This document shows, piece after piece, positions 35,798 to 43,906 of a stretch of 64,000 bases of DNA (the stretch's first letter is position 1; each line of letters begins with the position of its first letter). A program made the position numbers and the translations under genes. The notes under the pieces are model-generated. The model was not told the DNA's origin. It worked only from the letters and a program-made list of their open reading frames with translations, and did no database searches. Where the stretch lies: NCBI GenBank assembly GCA_963822295.1, contig CAWGHD010000002.1:1364001-1428000 (forward strand), written 5' to 3'. Source of the DNA: VRUE01 sp963822295 (GTDB lineage Bacteria; Actinomycetota; Thermoleophilia; Solirubrobacterales; 70-9).

Positions 35798-36567
35798 CAG
35801 CTGCCTTCCGGTTCCTCGGCGGGTTCTTCGCCTTCGGCGGGTTCTTCTTCGACGGGAGCGCCTTCATCCGCTTCGGGAGGGACGGGGGCGGCGTCGAAGC
35901 CGACCACGATCGAGAATTTGGCGATGAAGCTCCGTGTCCGGCAGTCGTCGGATCCGGCGCCGCCGCCGCCGGCCTCGGCGTCGGCTTCCACACCGGCGCC
36001 GCTTTTCTCGTCGCTGAGCTCGGAGGACTGGACGCCGACCCGGGTCACTCCCTCGATGTCCTTCAGGGCCGTGACGAAGGCGGCAACCGCCTCCTGTCCC
36101 GCGGCGCATCCGTTCAGCTCCAGCGCCGGCCCGGCGATGGCCGACCGCAGCCCCGACGAGGACCCGCCGCCGCCTCCCGACGAGACGCCCGCCGCCGCGC
36201 TCGCACCGAGGTCGGACAGCCAGACGTCGCCGGGGAGGATCAACGAGAGCTCCCGCATCACCCGCTCCCAGTCGAAACGGCTGTCGGCGAGCGACTGCAC
36301 CGTCGCGACCCGGGCCTCGCTGAGCTGGCTGAAGGAGGTGTAGGGCGCCAGTTCTTTGGCCTGCTGGGCGGCGGCGACGTCTTCGCTCTCCAGCCTGGCC
36401 AGATCGGTCTCGCGTTCGGAGATCTGGTTCCCGGTCAGGACCAGGGCGCAGACCGCGGCCAGCAGCGCGACCAGGGCGCCGACCACGAGGTAGGAAACGG
36501 GACCGGTGCGCAGGGGCGCAGCGTCGCCGCGGCGTTCGTCCTTCGGGATCAGGTTGACGGGGCGCAT
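35797..36567 (-). CDS. pilN: Type IV pilus alignment protein PilN
   Basis: 256 aa from ATG 36567. The N-terminus MRPVNLIPKDERR is the conserved PilN peptide that binds the groove of PilM. One transmembrane segment (YLVVGALVALLAAVCALVL), a short coiled coil, then WERVMRELSLILPGDVWLSDL, and a C-terminal domain interrupted by Gly/Ser runs. The last 35 residues are an acidic PEEP-type repeat tail. It starts 2 nt after the pilM stop. Two Cys (LNGCAAG and SDDCRTR) could form an extracytoplasmic disulfide. Confidence 0.9.
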   Translation of the reverse strand: MRPVNLIPKDERRGDAAPLRTGPVSYLVVGALVALLAAVCALVLTGNQISERETDLARLESEDVAAAQQAKELAPYTSFSQLSEARVATVQSLADSRFDWERVMRELSLILPGDVWLSDLGASAAAGVSSGGGGGSSSGLRSAIAGPALELNGCAAGQEAVAAFVTALKDIEGVTRVGVQSSELSDEKSGAGVEADAEAGGGGAGSDDCRTRSFIAKFSIVVGFDAAPVPPEADEGAPVEEEPAEGEEPAEEPEGS

Positions 36568-36569
36568 GC

Positions 36570-37718
36570 CTAGTCCTCGAGCGCCAGGCCGAAGGGAAGG
36601 GTCAGTCGAGCCGCGACCGGCGGGTCCATGCCCTCCAGAGCCGCCGGGCGGGCGACGGAGATCGGCAGGTCGAAGCCGGACTCCATGCGCTCGGCGAGGC
36701 CCGGGATCGACGAGCCGGGACCGCAGATGACGACCCGCTTGATCGGCAGGACCGCCTCCTGCGCCCCGTAGTAGTCGAGCGAGAGGCGCAGCTCGTCGAG
36801 CACCGCGGTGGTCCCGTCGAGGAGGGCTCGCCGCGTCTCGGCGACCGTCTCGGGGTCGCCAGGGATCGTCTCCAGCGGAGCGTCGAGGCCGACGTGCGTG
36901 AGCCATTGCGCGGCGTGCTCGGGAGTCAGGCCGCGGGTCGCGCGCAGCCGTGTCGCGATCGACTCGAGCCCGGCATAGGAGACGCGGGTGAACAGGCAGG
37001 AGCGCCCGCGGGCGATGGCGAGGTTGGTGACGTCGCCGATGTTGCAGTAGAGGACAGCCCCGTCCGCGGCCTGACCCGTCTCGGGAGGCCCGTCGGGCGT
37101 CGCCTCGCCGTTGCCGTTGCCGTTGCCGTTGGCCGGCCCGCCGGCATCGCTCCCGCCGTCGCCGCGGCCCGCCAGCGCCCTGATCATCGCGAACGCGCTC
37201 AGGTCGACCCCGACCGGCTGCAGCCCCGCGCGCCGCACCGGCTCGAGGAAGGAGGCGATGGTGTCGCGGCGGGCGGCGACGACGATCACGTCGACCTGCG
37301 GTGCGGCGTCCTCCTCGCCGGGGACGCCGCCGACGAGCTGGTGTTCGAGGACGGCCTCGTCGAGCGGCATCGGCATCTGCTCCTGCGCCTGGAAGCGGAC
37401 CGCCGCGTCCATCTCCTTCGGGTCCTCGATCACCGGCAGGCGCAGGGTGCGGACGATGACCCGCTGGTTGGCGAGCCCGATGCGCACGCGCTTGGAGAGC
37501 TTGTTTTCCGCGAAGAGCTCCTTGAGGCTCCGCGACAGGGCATCCGCGTCGGCCACCTCGCCATCGGCGAAGGCTCCCGGGTCGAGGGGCCGGATCGCGA
37601 AGCCGGTGACGCTCGCGCCCCTGACGAGGCTGACCTCGGTCGCGGCGATGCTGCCCGCCTCGATGTCGAGGCCGACGATGCTCGTGGTCTTCGGCTTTGT
37701 CAGGGTAAATTTGGGCAT
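36570..37718 (-). CDS. pilM: Type IV pilus actin-like protein PilM
   Basis: 382 aa cytoplasmic actin-fold protein. SIVGLDIEAGSIAATEVSL is the phosphate-1 region; VRFQAQEQMPMPLDEAVLEHQLV and VDVIVVAARRDTIASFLEPVRRAGL are PilM hallmarks. ILYCNIGDVTNLAI-type phosphate-2 appears as AVLYCNIGDVTNLAIARG, and VVICGPGSSIPGLAERM is the adenosine motif. A species-specific insert holds four Gly-Asn units, encoded by a 24-bp run of a 6-bp repeat at 37107-37130. It binds the PilN N-terminus. Confidence 0.92.
   Translation of the reverse strand: MPKFTLTKPKTTSIVGLDIEAGSIAATEVSLVRGASVTGFAIRPLDPGAFADGEVADADALSRSLKELFAENKLSKRVRIGLANQRVIVRTLRLPVIEDPKEMDAAVRFQAQEQMPMPLDEAVLEHQLVGGVPGEEDAAPQVDVIVVAARRDTIASFLEPVRRAGLQPVGVDLSAFAMIRALAGRGDGGSDAGGPANGNGNGNGEATPDGPPETGQAADGAVLYCNIGDVTNLAIARGRSCLFTRVSYAGLESIATRLRATRGLTPEHAAQWLTHVGLDAPLETIPGDPETVAETRRALLDGTTAVLDELRLSLDYYGAQEAVLPIKRVVICGPGSSIPGLAERMESGFDLPISVARPAALEGMDPPVAARLTLPFGLALED
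37107..37130. repeat. Hexanucleotide microsatellite inside pilM
   Basis: Four exact tandem copies of GCCGTT (plus strand), encoding Asn-Gly repeats in a variable loop of PilM. Being a multiple of three, copy changes would alter loop length without breaking the frame. Confidence 0.8.
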
Positions 37719-37756
37719 GGCGGGCGATGACGGCGGGGTGCCGTTTCTTTCATCGA

Positions 37757-37809
37757 CAGGGCAGCTCGGAAACTTTCGCCCTGCAAACTCCGATTCCTAG
37801 GCGGATCGG
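37757..37809 (-). other. Two hairpins in the pilD-pilM gap
   Basis: The 93-nt gap between pilD and pilM contains CAGGGC/GCCCTG (37757-37783) and CCGAT/ATCGG (37790-37809). On the minus-strand RNA both precede pilM. They may tune expression or mark an internal promoter or processing site. No known riboswitch consensus fits. Confidence 0.4.
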
Positions 37810-37811
37810 TG

Positions 37812-38564
37812 CTAGAAGGCGTCCAAATACCAATCGAGGAGCTGGTCGCCGGCCAGCAGGCCGACCACACCGCCCAGCGCCAGGAACGGCCCGAACGGGA
37901 TCGCTTCCTTGCGCGCGGCCGCGCCGCGGCGGGCGATCATCGCCACGCCCACCGCCGAGCCCGCGACCAGGGCCACGAAGATCGCCGGGGCGACGTTGCG
38001 GCCCAGGAAGAGCCCCATCGTCGCCGCGAGCTTGACGTCACCGAGGCCCATTCCGCGCGGATAGGCGAGCGCGGCGAGGAAGAAGAGGCCACCCGCCGCA
38101 GCCGCGGCGATCGCCCGTTCGGGCAGGCTGGCGGGGTCGCCGACGGCGGAGATCGCCAGCGCCAGCACCGCCCCGACGGCAAGGATCTTGTTCGGGATCA
38201 CGCGGCGCTCGAGGTCGGTCAGCGTGACCGCGACCAGCACGGTGGCGAACACCAGGCCGAGAGCGACCTCGGTCGGGTCGTCCCAGAGGATGAGCACGGT
38301 CGCCGCGTAGAGCGAGGCGAGGGCCAGCTCGGCCAGGGGATAGCGGGGGGATATCCGCACCCCGCAGCATCGCGCCCTGCCGCGCAGGAGCAGCCAGGAG
38401 GCGACCGGGACGTTGTCCCGGGCGGCGATCTGGGCCCCGCAGCCGGGGCACCGCGACCGCGGGCCGACGATCGACTCGCCGCGGGGCACGCGGTGGGCGA
38501 CGACCGTCGCGAAGCTGCCGAAGAGGAGCCCTCCGAGGAAGGCGAACACCACGGCGCCTGCCAC
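37812..38564 (-). CDS. pilD: Prepilin peptidase PilD (A24 family)
   Basis: 250 aa polytopic aspartic protease that cleaves and N-methylates prepilins. The two catalytic aspartates are in VTLTDLERRVIPN and MGLGDVKLA. The N-terminal cytoplasmic domain keeps a zinc-type CPGC and a following CCG (RARCCGVRISPRYPLAE), slightly altered from the usual CxxC pair. About seven hydrophobic segments are visible. It starts 2 nt after the stop of the pilV-like gene. It would process PilA and the minor prepilins encoded just upstream. Confidence 0.93.
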   Translation of the reverse strand: MAGAVVFAFLGGLLFGSFATVVAHRVPRGESIVGPRSRCPGCGAQIAARDNVPVASWLLLRGRARCCGVRISPRYPLAELALASLYAATVLILWDDPTEVALGLVFATVLVAVTLTDLERRVIPNKILAVGAVLALAISAVGDPASLPERAIAAAAAGGLFFLAALAYPRGMGLGDVKLAATMGLFLGRNVAPAIFVALVAGSAVGVAMIARRGAAARKEAIPFGPFLALGGVVGLLAGDQLLDWYLDAF

Positions 38565-38566
38565 GG

Positions 38567-39991
38567 CTAGCTGCCTTCGATCGGCGTGGAGGTCTCGACC
38601 TCGAGCCGCGTGGGGTAGTTCGGGTGGTCGTACATGATCGGGATTGCGTCAGCCGGAGTGCCTGCGCGGTCCACCCCGAGGGCTATGCCCAGGCGTTGGC
38701 CCGCTTCGATGGAGTCGGCCGCGAAGTTCATCGTCAGCCGCACCCTCGTCCACACGTTTCGCGGCCAGTAGCCGTTTCCCTCCGGCTGGTACAGCCAGTA
38801 GGAGTTCGCGGTCGAGACGTCGGCCAGGAATCTGTCCGTGGCCTCCGGCGGCGCGCCGGCTTCCGAGCGGTCGAACAGGTAGACGCAGAGGGCGCCTTTG
38901 TAGATCGCGTCGTTGAGCGTCCTGGTGAAGAACTCGAGCGTCGCCTCTCCTTCCATCTCGAACGAGGCCGCCATCGGGTCGGTGACCCAGCGGTGCACCT
39001 GCGACTCGGGATTGGTGGCGCCGGTCGGGTCGTAGTTGCAGCCGGTGGTGTCGTCGCGGCGGATCTGGACGCCGCGGTCGGTGTCGGGGGTCGGCTCGAG
39101 GTAGAAGTCGTCGGCGTAATCGTGCAGGACAGGCAGGGCTTCGTTTTCCGGCGCCGGGTCCGGCGGGACGCTGAGCATCAGCGCATCGGGGGCGCCGGGT
39201 TCCGCTGTCCCTGTTTTCAGGCCGCTCGCGCAGGTGCCGAGCGTGTTATGGAGCAGGTGGTCTTCCGTGATTTCGGCCCGCACGGTCGGCCCGCTCGCCG
39301 CGCAGGGCGTGTCTGAGAGGTAGAACTGCTGGGCCGAGGGCCCTTCTTCTTCTTCTTCTTCTTCGTTTTCTTCGCCGCCTTCTTCCGGCGCTTCCACTTC
39401 GGCCGGTTCCGGATTGGTGACCTCCGACTGGACTTCCACGTAGCCGCTGCCCCCGGGCTGCTGCACGGGGGAATCGGGCTTGACCGCGACGATCACCTGC
39501 TTGTAGTCCTCGACACCCGGGCATGCGGCTTCGGTGCAGGTCGGGTCGTTGCGCCAGACGACGTAGCGGTAGAGGGTTCCCTCGATCGCGCCCTCTCCGG
39601 GGTTGCCGGCGGTGAATTCGGATTCCGGGCTGATGCCGGTTTCGGTGTTGTAGGCGAGCACGGCGTAGTCGGAGGGCGGGTTGCGTTTGACGGCGAACTG
39701 GGACCCGCTGACCCTGCTGCCCGGGTTCAGCGCGCCCGTCGCCGGTTTCGGCGCCGAGCTGAGAGCGAGGCTCGAGTACGGGATGCCGTGCAGGCGCTCG
39801 AGCTCTTCCTGGGCGAGGTCGAGGGCGACCTGGGTCGCCTTCGCCCGCTGCGCGTTCTTCGTCGCCGCGCCCAGGACGCCGAACGTCGCCGCGGCGCCGA
39901 GGACGAGGACCAGCGCGGCGATCATGACCTCGACGATCGTCAGGCCGGTCTCCGACCTCGCGCCGACTCTGTCGGCCGCCGCGCGCATCAT
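38567..39991 (-). CDS. Large PilV-like minor prepilin
   Basis: 474 aa. The class III/IV prepilin signal is TGLTIVEVMIAALVLVLGAAATF, with cleavage after Gly and Glu at +5. The rest is far longer than ordinary minor pilins: a segment with paired cysteines (PTCTEAACPG), a Glu-rich linker with seven or more consecutive Glu residues (TTC repeats at 39344-39364), and a 230-residue beta-rich C-terminal domain with RWVTDPMAASFEMEGEATLEFFTR that resembles carbohydrate-binding or jelly-roll domains. It overlaps the next minor prepilin as ATGA. Likely part of a pilus-tip or priming complex that displays a large domain. Confidence 0.82.
   Translation of the reverse strand: MMRAAADRVGARSETGLTIVEVMIAALVLVLGAAATFGVLGAATKNAQRAKATQVALDLAQEELERLHGIPYSSLALSSAPKPATGALNPGSRVSGSQFAVKRNPPSDYAVLAYNTETGISPESEFTAGNPGEGAIEGTLYRYVVWRNDPTCTEAACPGVEDYKQVIVAVKPDSPVQQPGGSGYVEVQSEVTNPEPAEVEAPEEGGEENEEEEEEEGPSAQQFYLSDTPCAASGPTVRAEITEDHLLHNTLGTCASGLKTGTAEPGAPDALMLSVPPDPAPENEALPVLHDYADDFYLEPTPDTDRGVQIRRDDTTGCNYDPTGATNPESQVHRWVTDPMAASFEMEGEATLEFFTRTLNDAIYKGALCVYLFDRSEAGAPPEATDRFLADVSTANSYWLYQPEGNGYWPRNVWTRVRLTMNFAADSIEAGQRLGIALGVDRAGTPADAIPIMYDHPNYPTRLEVETSTPIEGS
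39344..39364. repeat. TTC trinucleotide run
   Basis: Seven TTC units encoding the poly-glutamate linker of the PilV-like prepilin. In frame, so length changes would only change the linker. Confidence 0.8.
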
Positions 39992-40572
39992 CCCTGGAGG
40001 CCGAGCGTGCGGAGCCCGGCGCCGTCGGAGACGGTGAGGCTGCCCTCGCCGTCTGAATCCGGGATTTGCAGGGTCACGCCGATGTAGTTCGCTTCGGCGG
40101 CGCTCGGGGAGTAGCTGAAGACGTCGTCGTCAGCCAGGCCGCCGATCAGGGTCGTGGGCGTCCCAGACGTGGAACCGATCGGGCTCTCGGTCCGCGTGCA
40201 GGTCGCGGTCGTCGTCATCGTGCAGGCGTAGGTGACACGGCAGTCGATCGCCGATTTCGTCGCGTCGGCCTGAACGCCTCCGCCGCAGGTGGTGCGGCGG
40301 ACCTGGGTCTCGAAGGAGACACGCGCTCCGGTCGCTTCGTTGACCGCCGTTCCGTTGCGGATCTCGCGCGTCATCCGCTCGAGGACGAAGCGCGCCGTCG
40401 AGATCGCCTGCGTCCGCTCGCTGATCTCCGGCTGGGTTTTGACGGCGCTGACCACCATCGCCCCGGCCGCCCCGACCAGGACGGTGCTCATGGCGGCGGC
40501 GACGAGCAGCTCGATCACGGTCATGCCAGCCTCCCGGCCGGCCGGGCGCAGCCTGCCGCGCAGCCTCCTCAT
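39988..40572 (-). CDS. PilW-like minor prepilin
   Basis: 194 aa. The prepilin signal is EAGMTVIELLVAAAMSTVLVGAAG with cleavage after Gly and Glu at +5. QAISTARFVLERMTREIRNG is a hallmark of PilW/GspJ-type minor pilins. The C-terminal part contains several Cys (RRTTCGGG, IDCRVTYACTM, TATCTRT) for disulfides. The start overlaps the stop of the nine-repeat secreted protein as ATGA and its stop overlaps the PilV-like start in the same way, so all three are translated together. Confidence 0.88.
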   Translation of the reverse strand: MRRLRGRLRPAGREAGMTVIELLVAAAMSTVLVGAAGAMVVSAVKTQPEISERTQAISTARFVLERMTREIRNGTAVNEATGARVSFETQVRRTTCGGGVQADATKSAIDCRVTYACTMTTTATCTRTESPIGSTSGTPTTLIGGLADDDVFSYSPSAAEANYIGVTLQIPDSDGEGSLTVSDGAGLRTLGLQG

Positions 40573-43022
40573 CGCGAGCCCCGCTTCGGGCGGCGCGCCG
40601 GCTGGGCCGAGACCAGCTTGAAGGCGCGGGCGGAGGGTCGTTCCTCGCGGACTCCGACGGCGTTGATCCCGAGCACCTGGAAGACGTGCTTGCCGCGCCT
40701 CATCGACTTCAGCCGCACCGGCGAGCTGCAGCCGCTCCATTTGCCGCGGTCGACCCTGCAGACGAAGCGCGTGTCCGACTGGCCCGTGGTGTCGGTGAAG
40801 CGGAAGACGGGCCGCTTGGCACGGGTCTTCGAGGCGGGCCCGAAGGTGATCCGGGTCACCGGCGTCACGTAGGGGCGGCCGCCCGGCTGCCTGGGCACAT
40901 CGGGGGCCGGCGTCACGGTTCCGCCGTCGCCGCTGCCGCCGCCTTCTCCGTCCGGCGGAGGCGGAGGCGGCGGCGGCGGGACGGAGTCCTCGTGCGTGTA
41001 GAGCAGCGGCTGGGAGCACCCGGAGACGAAGCCATCCGACTCGGCGGTCGCACGCAGCGCCGTCGTCGATTCGGCGGTGACAGTGACCGCGATGCCGGGC
41101 GCGGCCAGCTCCTCCGTCGTCCCGATCGCAAGCGGCTCGCCCGAGCAGTCCCCTGTGGCGTAGAGCTTGATCGTGGCGCCGGCGACGTCCTCGCTGCCGA
41201 TCACCCGCGGTTCGGTCGAGGCGCCGGGAGAGGCCGGGTCTGTGCTCTCGAGCAGCGGCGCGGGAGGCACGAGCAGGGCTTCCAGGGAGGGGTCGTTCCC
41301 CCTCGAGACGAGCAGCGTCCCGGAGGGCGAGCGCATGTAGATGTCCGCTTCTTTGAGCAGGTCGTCTTCCTCGGTGAGGCGCTCCGGGGTCAGGAAGAAG
41401 GCGCGCAGGCCGTCGTCCGAGACGCCCTGCAGGGGCGCGTTGAAGGCTTCGTTGCCGTTGATCGTCCCGGTCGAGACGAGCACCGTCGCGCCCCCGGTGC
41501 GGTCGTAGATGTCTTTTTTCCCGTCGGTGTCCTGGTCGACGAGGGACTCTTCGGTGACGAAGAGCGCGTGGCTCCCGTCGAGCGAGGCGCCGGCGAGGTT
41601 GGCGTGATGCTCGCCCTCGCCGCATTCCGGGATCGAGCAGCTCGGGTCGGGGCGTGAGACCAGGGTCGTGGTTTCGGCGCCGACGTCGCGCACGTAGACG
41701 TCGAAGGAATCGTCACTGTCCTCGACCGCGAGGCGTTCGGCGCTGAAGAAGAAGACCTTGGCGCCGTTGGCGAAGACGCCGCGCGGGATGCCGACGCTGC
41801 CGTTGCTGCGCACCATCGAGGCGTCCAGGTTGCCGCCGTCGCATGTGGGCGGTTCACAGCCCGCGGCCCTCACCGAGATCAGGCTCGTTTCCCCCGCCGC
41901 ACGCCGATAGACGTCCTGCCCGGTGTCGCCGTCGAGCGCGACCATGCTCTCGCTGGTCTCGAAGAAGACCGCGCTGCCGTCGGGCGAGCTGCCGGCGAAG
42001 AGGGCATTGGGAGCGCCGTTGCCTCCGGCCGGCCCCTGCGAGGCGAGCAGGGCGGTGCCGGCCGACCAGTCGTAGAGGTCCTGGGATTCGTCGAGGTCGA
42101 GGCCGGAGATCCGCTCGTTGGTCTCGATGAAGACGTGCGAGCCGCTGTTCGAGCTTCCCGCCAGAACGGGCGTGCACTCGAGCACACCGGGGCAGGTGCC
42201 CGAGAGCGAGACGAGGTGGGTCGCCGCGCCGGCGAGGTCGCGGGCATAGATGTCGGGGAGCGCGTCGGAATCGCCTGGCTCGAGCGCTTCGGAGGTGACG
42301 AAGAAGGCGCGACTGCCGTCGGGGGCGGCCCCTTCGAACCCCGCCGGCTCGGGGCCGTTGCCGCAGGCCGGCCCGACGCAGGCGGGGTCGCCGACGGAGA
42401 CCAGCGTCGTCGTGCCGGCGGCGAGATCGCGGACGTAGGCGTCCTCGACGTCATCGACGTCGGCGGTCGAGAGCCGCTCCTCGCTGGTGAAGACGACGAG
42501 GTCGCCATCGGCGACGACGCCCTCCGGGGCGGCGATCGCCGGCTGGTTGGCGTTTCCACATCCGGACGCCTGGCAGGAGGGATCGCCGGCGCTGACGAGC
42601 GTCGTCGTGCTGGCCGCCAGGTCGCGCACGTAGACGTCGGAGGTGATGTCCGTGTCGGTCGCGGTCAGACGCTCGACGGTCGAGAAGAAGGCGCGGGAGC
42701 CCGCGTCGTCGTTGCTGAGGAACTGAACGTCGAAGGAGTTGTTGCCCCCTTTTGGGCCGAAGGAGACCTGGCGGGTGACGTAGCTGCCCACCGCCGTGTC
42801 GAAGGATCGCTCGTAGACGTCCCTGCGAATGTCGGTGTCGCCGGGGACGAGCTTGTCGGTCGTGCTGAAGAAGGCGACGGCGCCGTCGGCGGAGATCCCC
42901 TCGTAGCGGGGCTCGGCGGCCTGGGCGCCGGAGGCGGCGAGCGCGGCGCAGAGCGCCGGCAGCGCTGCCAGGCAGAGGCGAGTCTTGAGCTTCGCGAGCA
43001 TTGGTTGGGTATCGACCGTCAT
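40569..43022 (-). CDS. Secreted nine-repeat protein in the pilus operon (PilY1-like tip candidate)
   Basis: 817 aa (an ATG seven codons on is also possible). A signal peptide ends at SGAQAA. Nine repeats of roughly 55-65 residues follow, each with a strand such as GSRAFFSTVERL, an acidic loop DxDxxxD (DTDITSD, DVDDVED, DSDALPD, DLDESQD, DGDTGQD, DSDDSFD, DTDGKKD) and VYVRDL-TTTLVS. This looks like a beta-propeller of TolB/PD40 type with a calcium-type loop per blade. A linker, a nine-proline run, and an Ig-like domain with FVCRVDRGKWSGCSSPVRLK end the protein. Position between pilA and two minor prepilins suggests a pilus-tip adhesin like PilY1. Confidence 0.82.
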   Translation of the reverse strand: MTVDTQPMLAKLKTRLCLAALPALCAALAASGAQAAEPRYEGISADGAVAFFSTTDKLVPGDTDIRRDVYERSFDTAVGSYVTRQVSFGPKGGNNSFDVQFLSNDDAGSRAFFSTVERLTATDTDITSDVYVRDLAASTTTLVSAGDPSCQASGCGNANQPAIAAPEGVVADGDLVVFTSEERLSTADVDDVEDAYVRDLAAGTTTLVSVGDPACVGPACGNGPEPAGFEGAAPDGSRAFFVTSEALEPGDSDALPDIYARDLAGAATHLVSLSGTCPGVLECTPVLAGSSNSGSHVFIETNERISGLDLDESQDLYDWSAGTALLASQGPAGGNGAPNALFAGSSPDGSAVFFETSESMVALDGDTGQDVYRRAAGETSLISVRAAGCEPPTCDGGNLDASMVRSNGSVGIPRGVFANGAKVFFFSAERLAVEDSDDSFDVYVRDVGAETTTLVSRPDPSCSIPECGEGEHHANLAGASLDGSHALFVTEESLVDQDTDGKKDIYDRTGGATVLVSTGTINGNEAFNAPLQGVSDDGLRAFFLTPERLTEEDDLLKEADIYMRSPSGTLLVSRGNDPSLEALLVPPAPLLESTDPASPGASTEPRVIGSEDVAGATIKLYATGDCSGEPLAIGTTEELAAPGIAVTVTAESTTALRATAESDGFVSGCSQPLLYTHEDSVPPPPPPPPPDGEGGGSGDGGTVTPAPDVPRQPGGRPYVTPVTRITFGPASKTRAKRPVFRFTDTTGQSDTRFVCRVDRGKWSGCSSPVRLKSMRRGKHVFQVLGINAVGVREERPSARAFKLVSAQPARRPKRGSR

Positions 43023-43065
43023 CGGTCTTTCGTTTAGCCCCGGGCCGGACGTTTGACCGAACGCG

Positions 43066-43125
43066 CGAGGGGCGGGCCGACCGGCCCGCCCCTCGGCGAA
43101 TTCGCGCTCTGGCCAGGCCAGAGCG
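43066..43125 (-). terminator. Tandem hairpins after pilA
   Basis: Two perfect hairpins lie in the pilA downstream gap: CGCTCTGGCC-A-GGCCAGAGCG (43105-43125) and a 13-bp stem CGAGGGGCGGGCC with loop GACC (43066-43095). No T-run follows on the minus strand. They probably protect the 3' end of an abundant pilA message or attenuate read-through into the next gene. Confidence 0.7.
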
Positions 43126-43139
43126 ATGCGGTCAGGGGA

Positions 43140-43601
<462 letters not shown>

Positions 43602-43906
43602 TAGGTACCTCCTATGGTCCTAATCGTTTGCGCCAGAGCCCCGTGTGAAGCCACGTGGTGTCTGTCGACCCCGGTGGTAACCCGGCTGGCTCCCCGAAGG
43701 AAGCCCCATGGGCTTTGCGCCCCCGCCTCACGGCAGGTTTGCCTTTTGCACCGGAGCACTGGCAGATTCATCACAGACCCGTCATCGGCAGCTGGAGCAG
43801 AAACTGAATCCCCGAAATTTGCAGTGCGTTGGCGGAAAAGTCGGGAATTTTCAGGTAATCGGCCGTGCTGGCGGATAACCGGTAAACCGGAACCTGCCCC
43901 CGCGCG
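43602..43906 (-). other. pilC-pilA intergenic region
   Basis: This 305-nt gap holds no gene. It contains the c-di-GMP-I riboswitch, its downstream expression platform with the palindrome CCACGTGG, and the pilA ribosome-binding site. The roughly 150 nt upstream of the riboswitch aptamer (43755-43906) are less GC rich, with AAATTTCGGGG-like tracts, and probably hold the pilA promoter. Confidence 0.6.
43671..43754 (-). ncRNA. Cyclic di-GMP-I (GEMM) riboswitch in the pilA leader
   Basis: On the minus-strand RNA, P1 is CCGGUG/CACCGG (43749-43754 with 43671-43676). Inside it are the conserved GGCAAACC (43736-43743), a P2 stem CCUGCC with a GUGA tetraloop and GGCGGG, then GCAAAGCC (43711-43718), a P3 stem GGCUUCC with a UUCG loop and GGGAGCC, and GCCGGGUUACC (43676-43686). 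These match the GEMM-I consensus in order, spacing and GNRA loop. About 70 nt follow before the pilA ATG at 43601; no T-run terminator is evident, so control may be translational or through alternative pairing. Confidence 0.9.

Noticed and set aside
37719..37811. Possible second c-di-GMP riboswitch between pilD and pilM
   Set aside because: There are two hairpins and a GGGC-rich stretch, but GGCAAACC, GCAAAGCC and the P1 closure of GEMM are missing on the minus strand.
40573..41625. Upstream extension of the PilW-like prepilin
   Set aside because: It overlaps the nine-repeat protein gene in another frame and would bury the prepilin signal; the ATG at 40572 fits an ATGA coupling.
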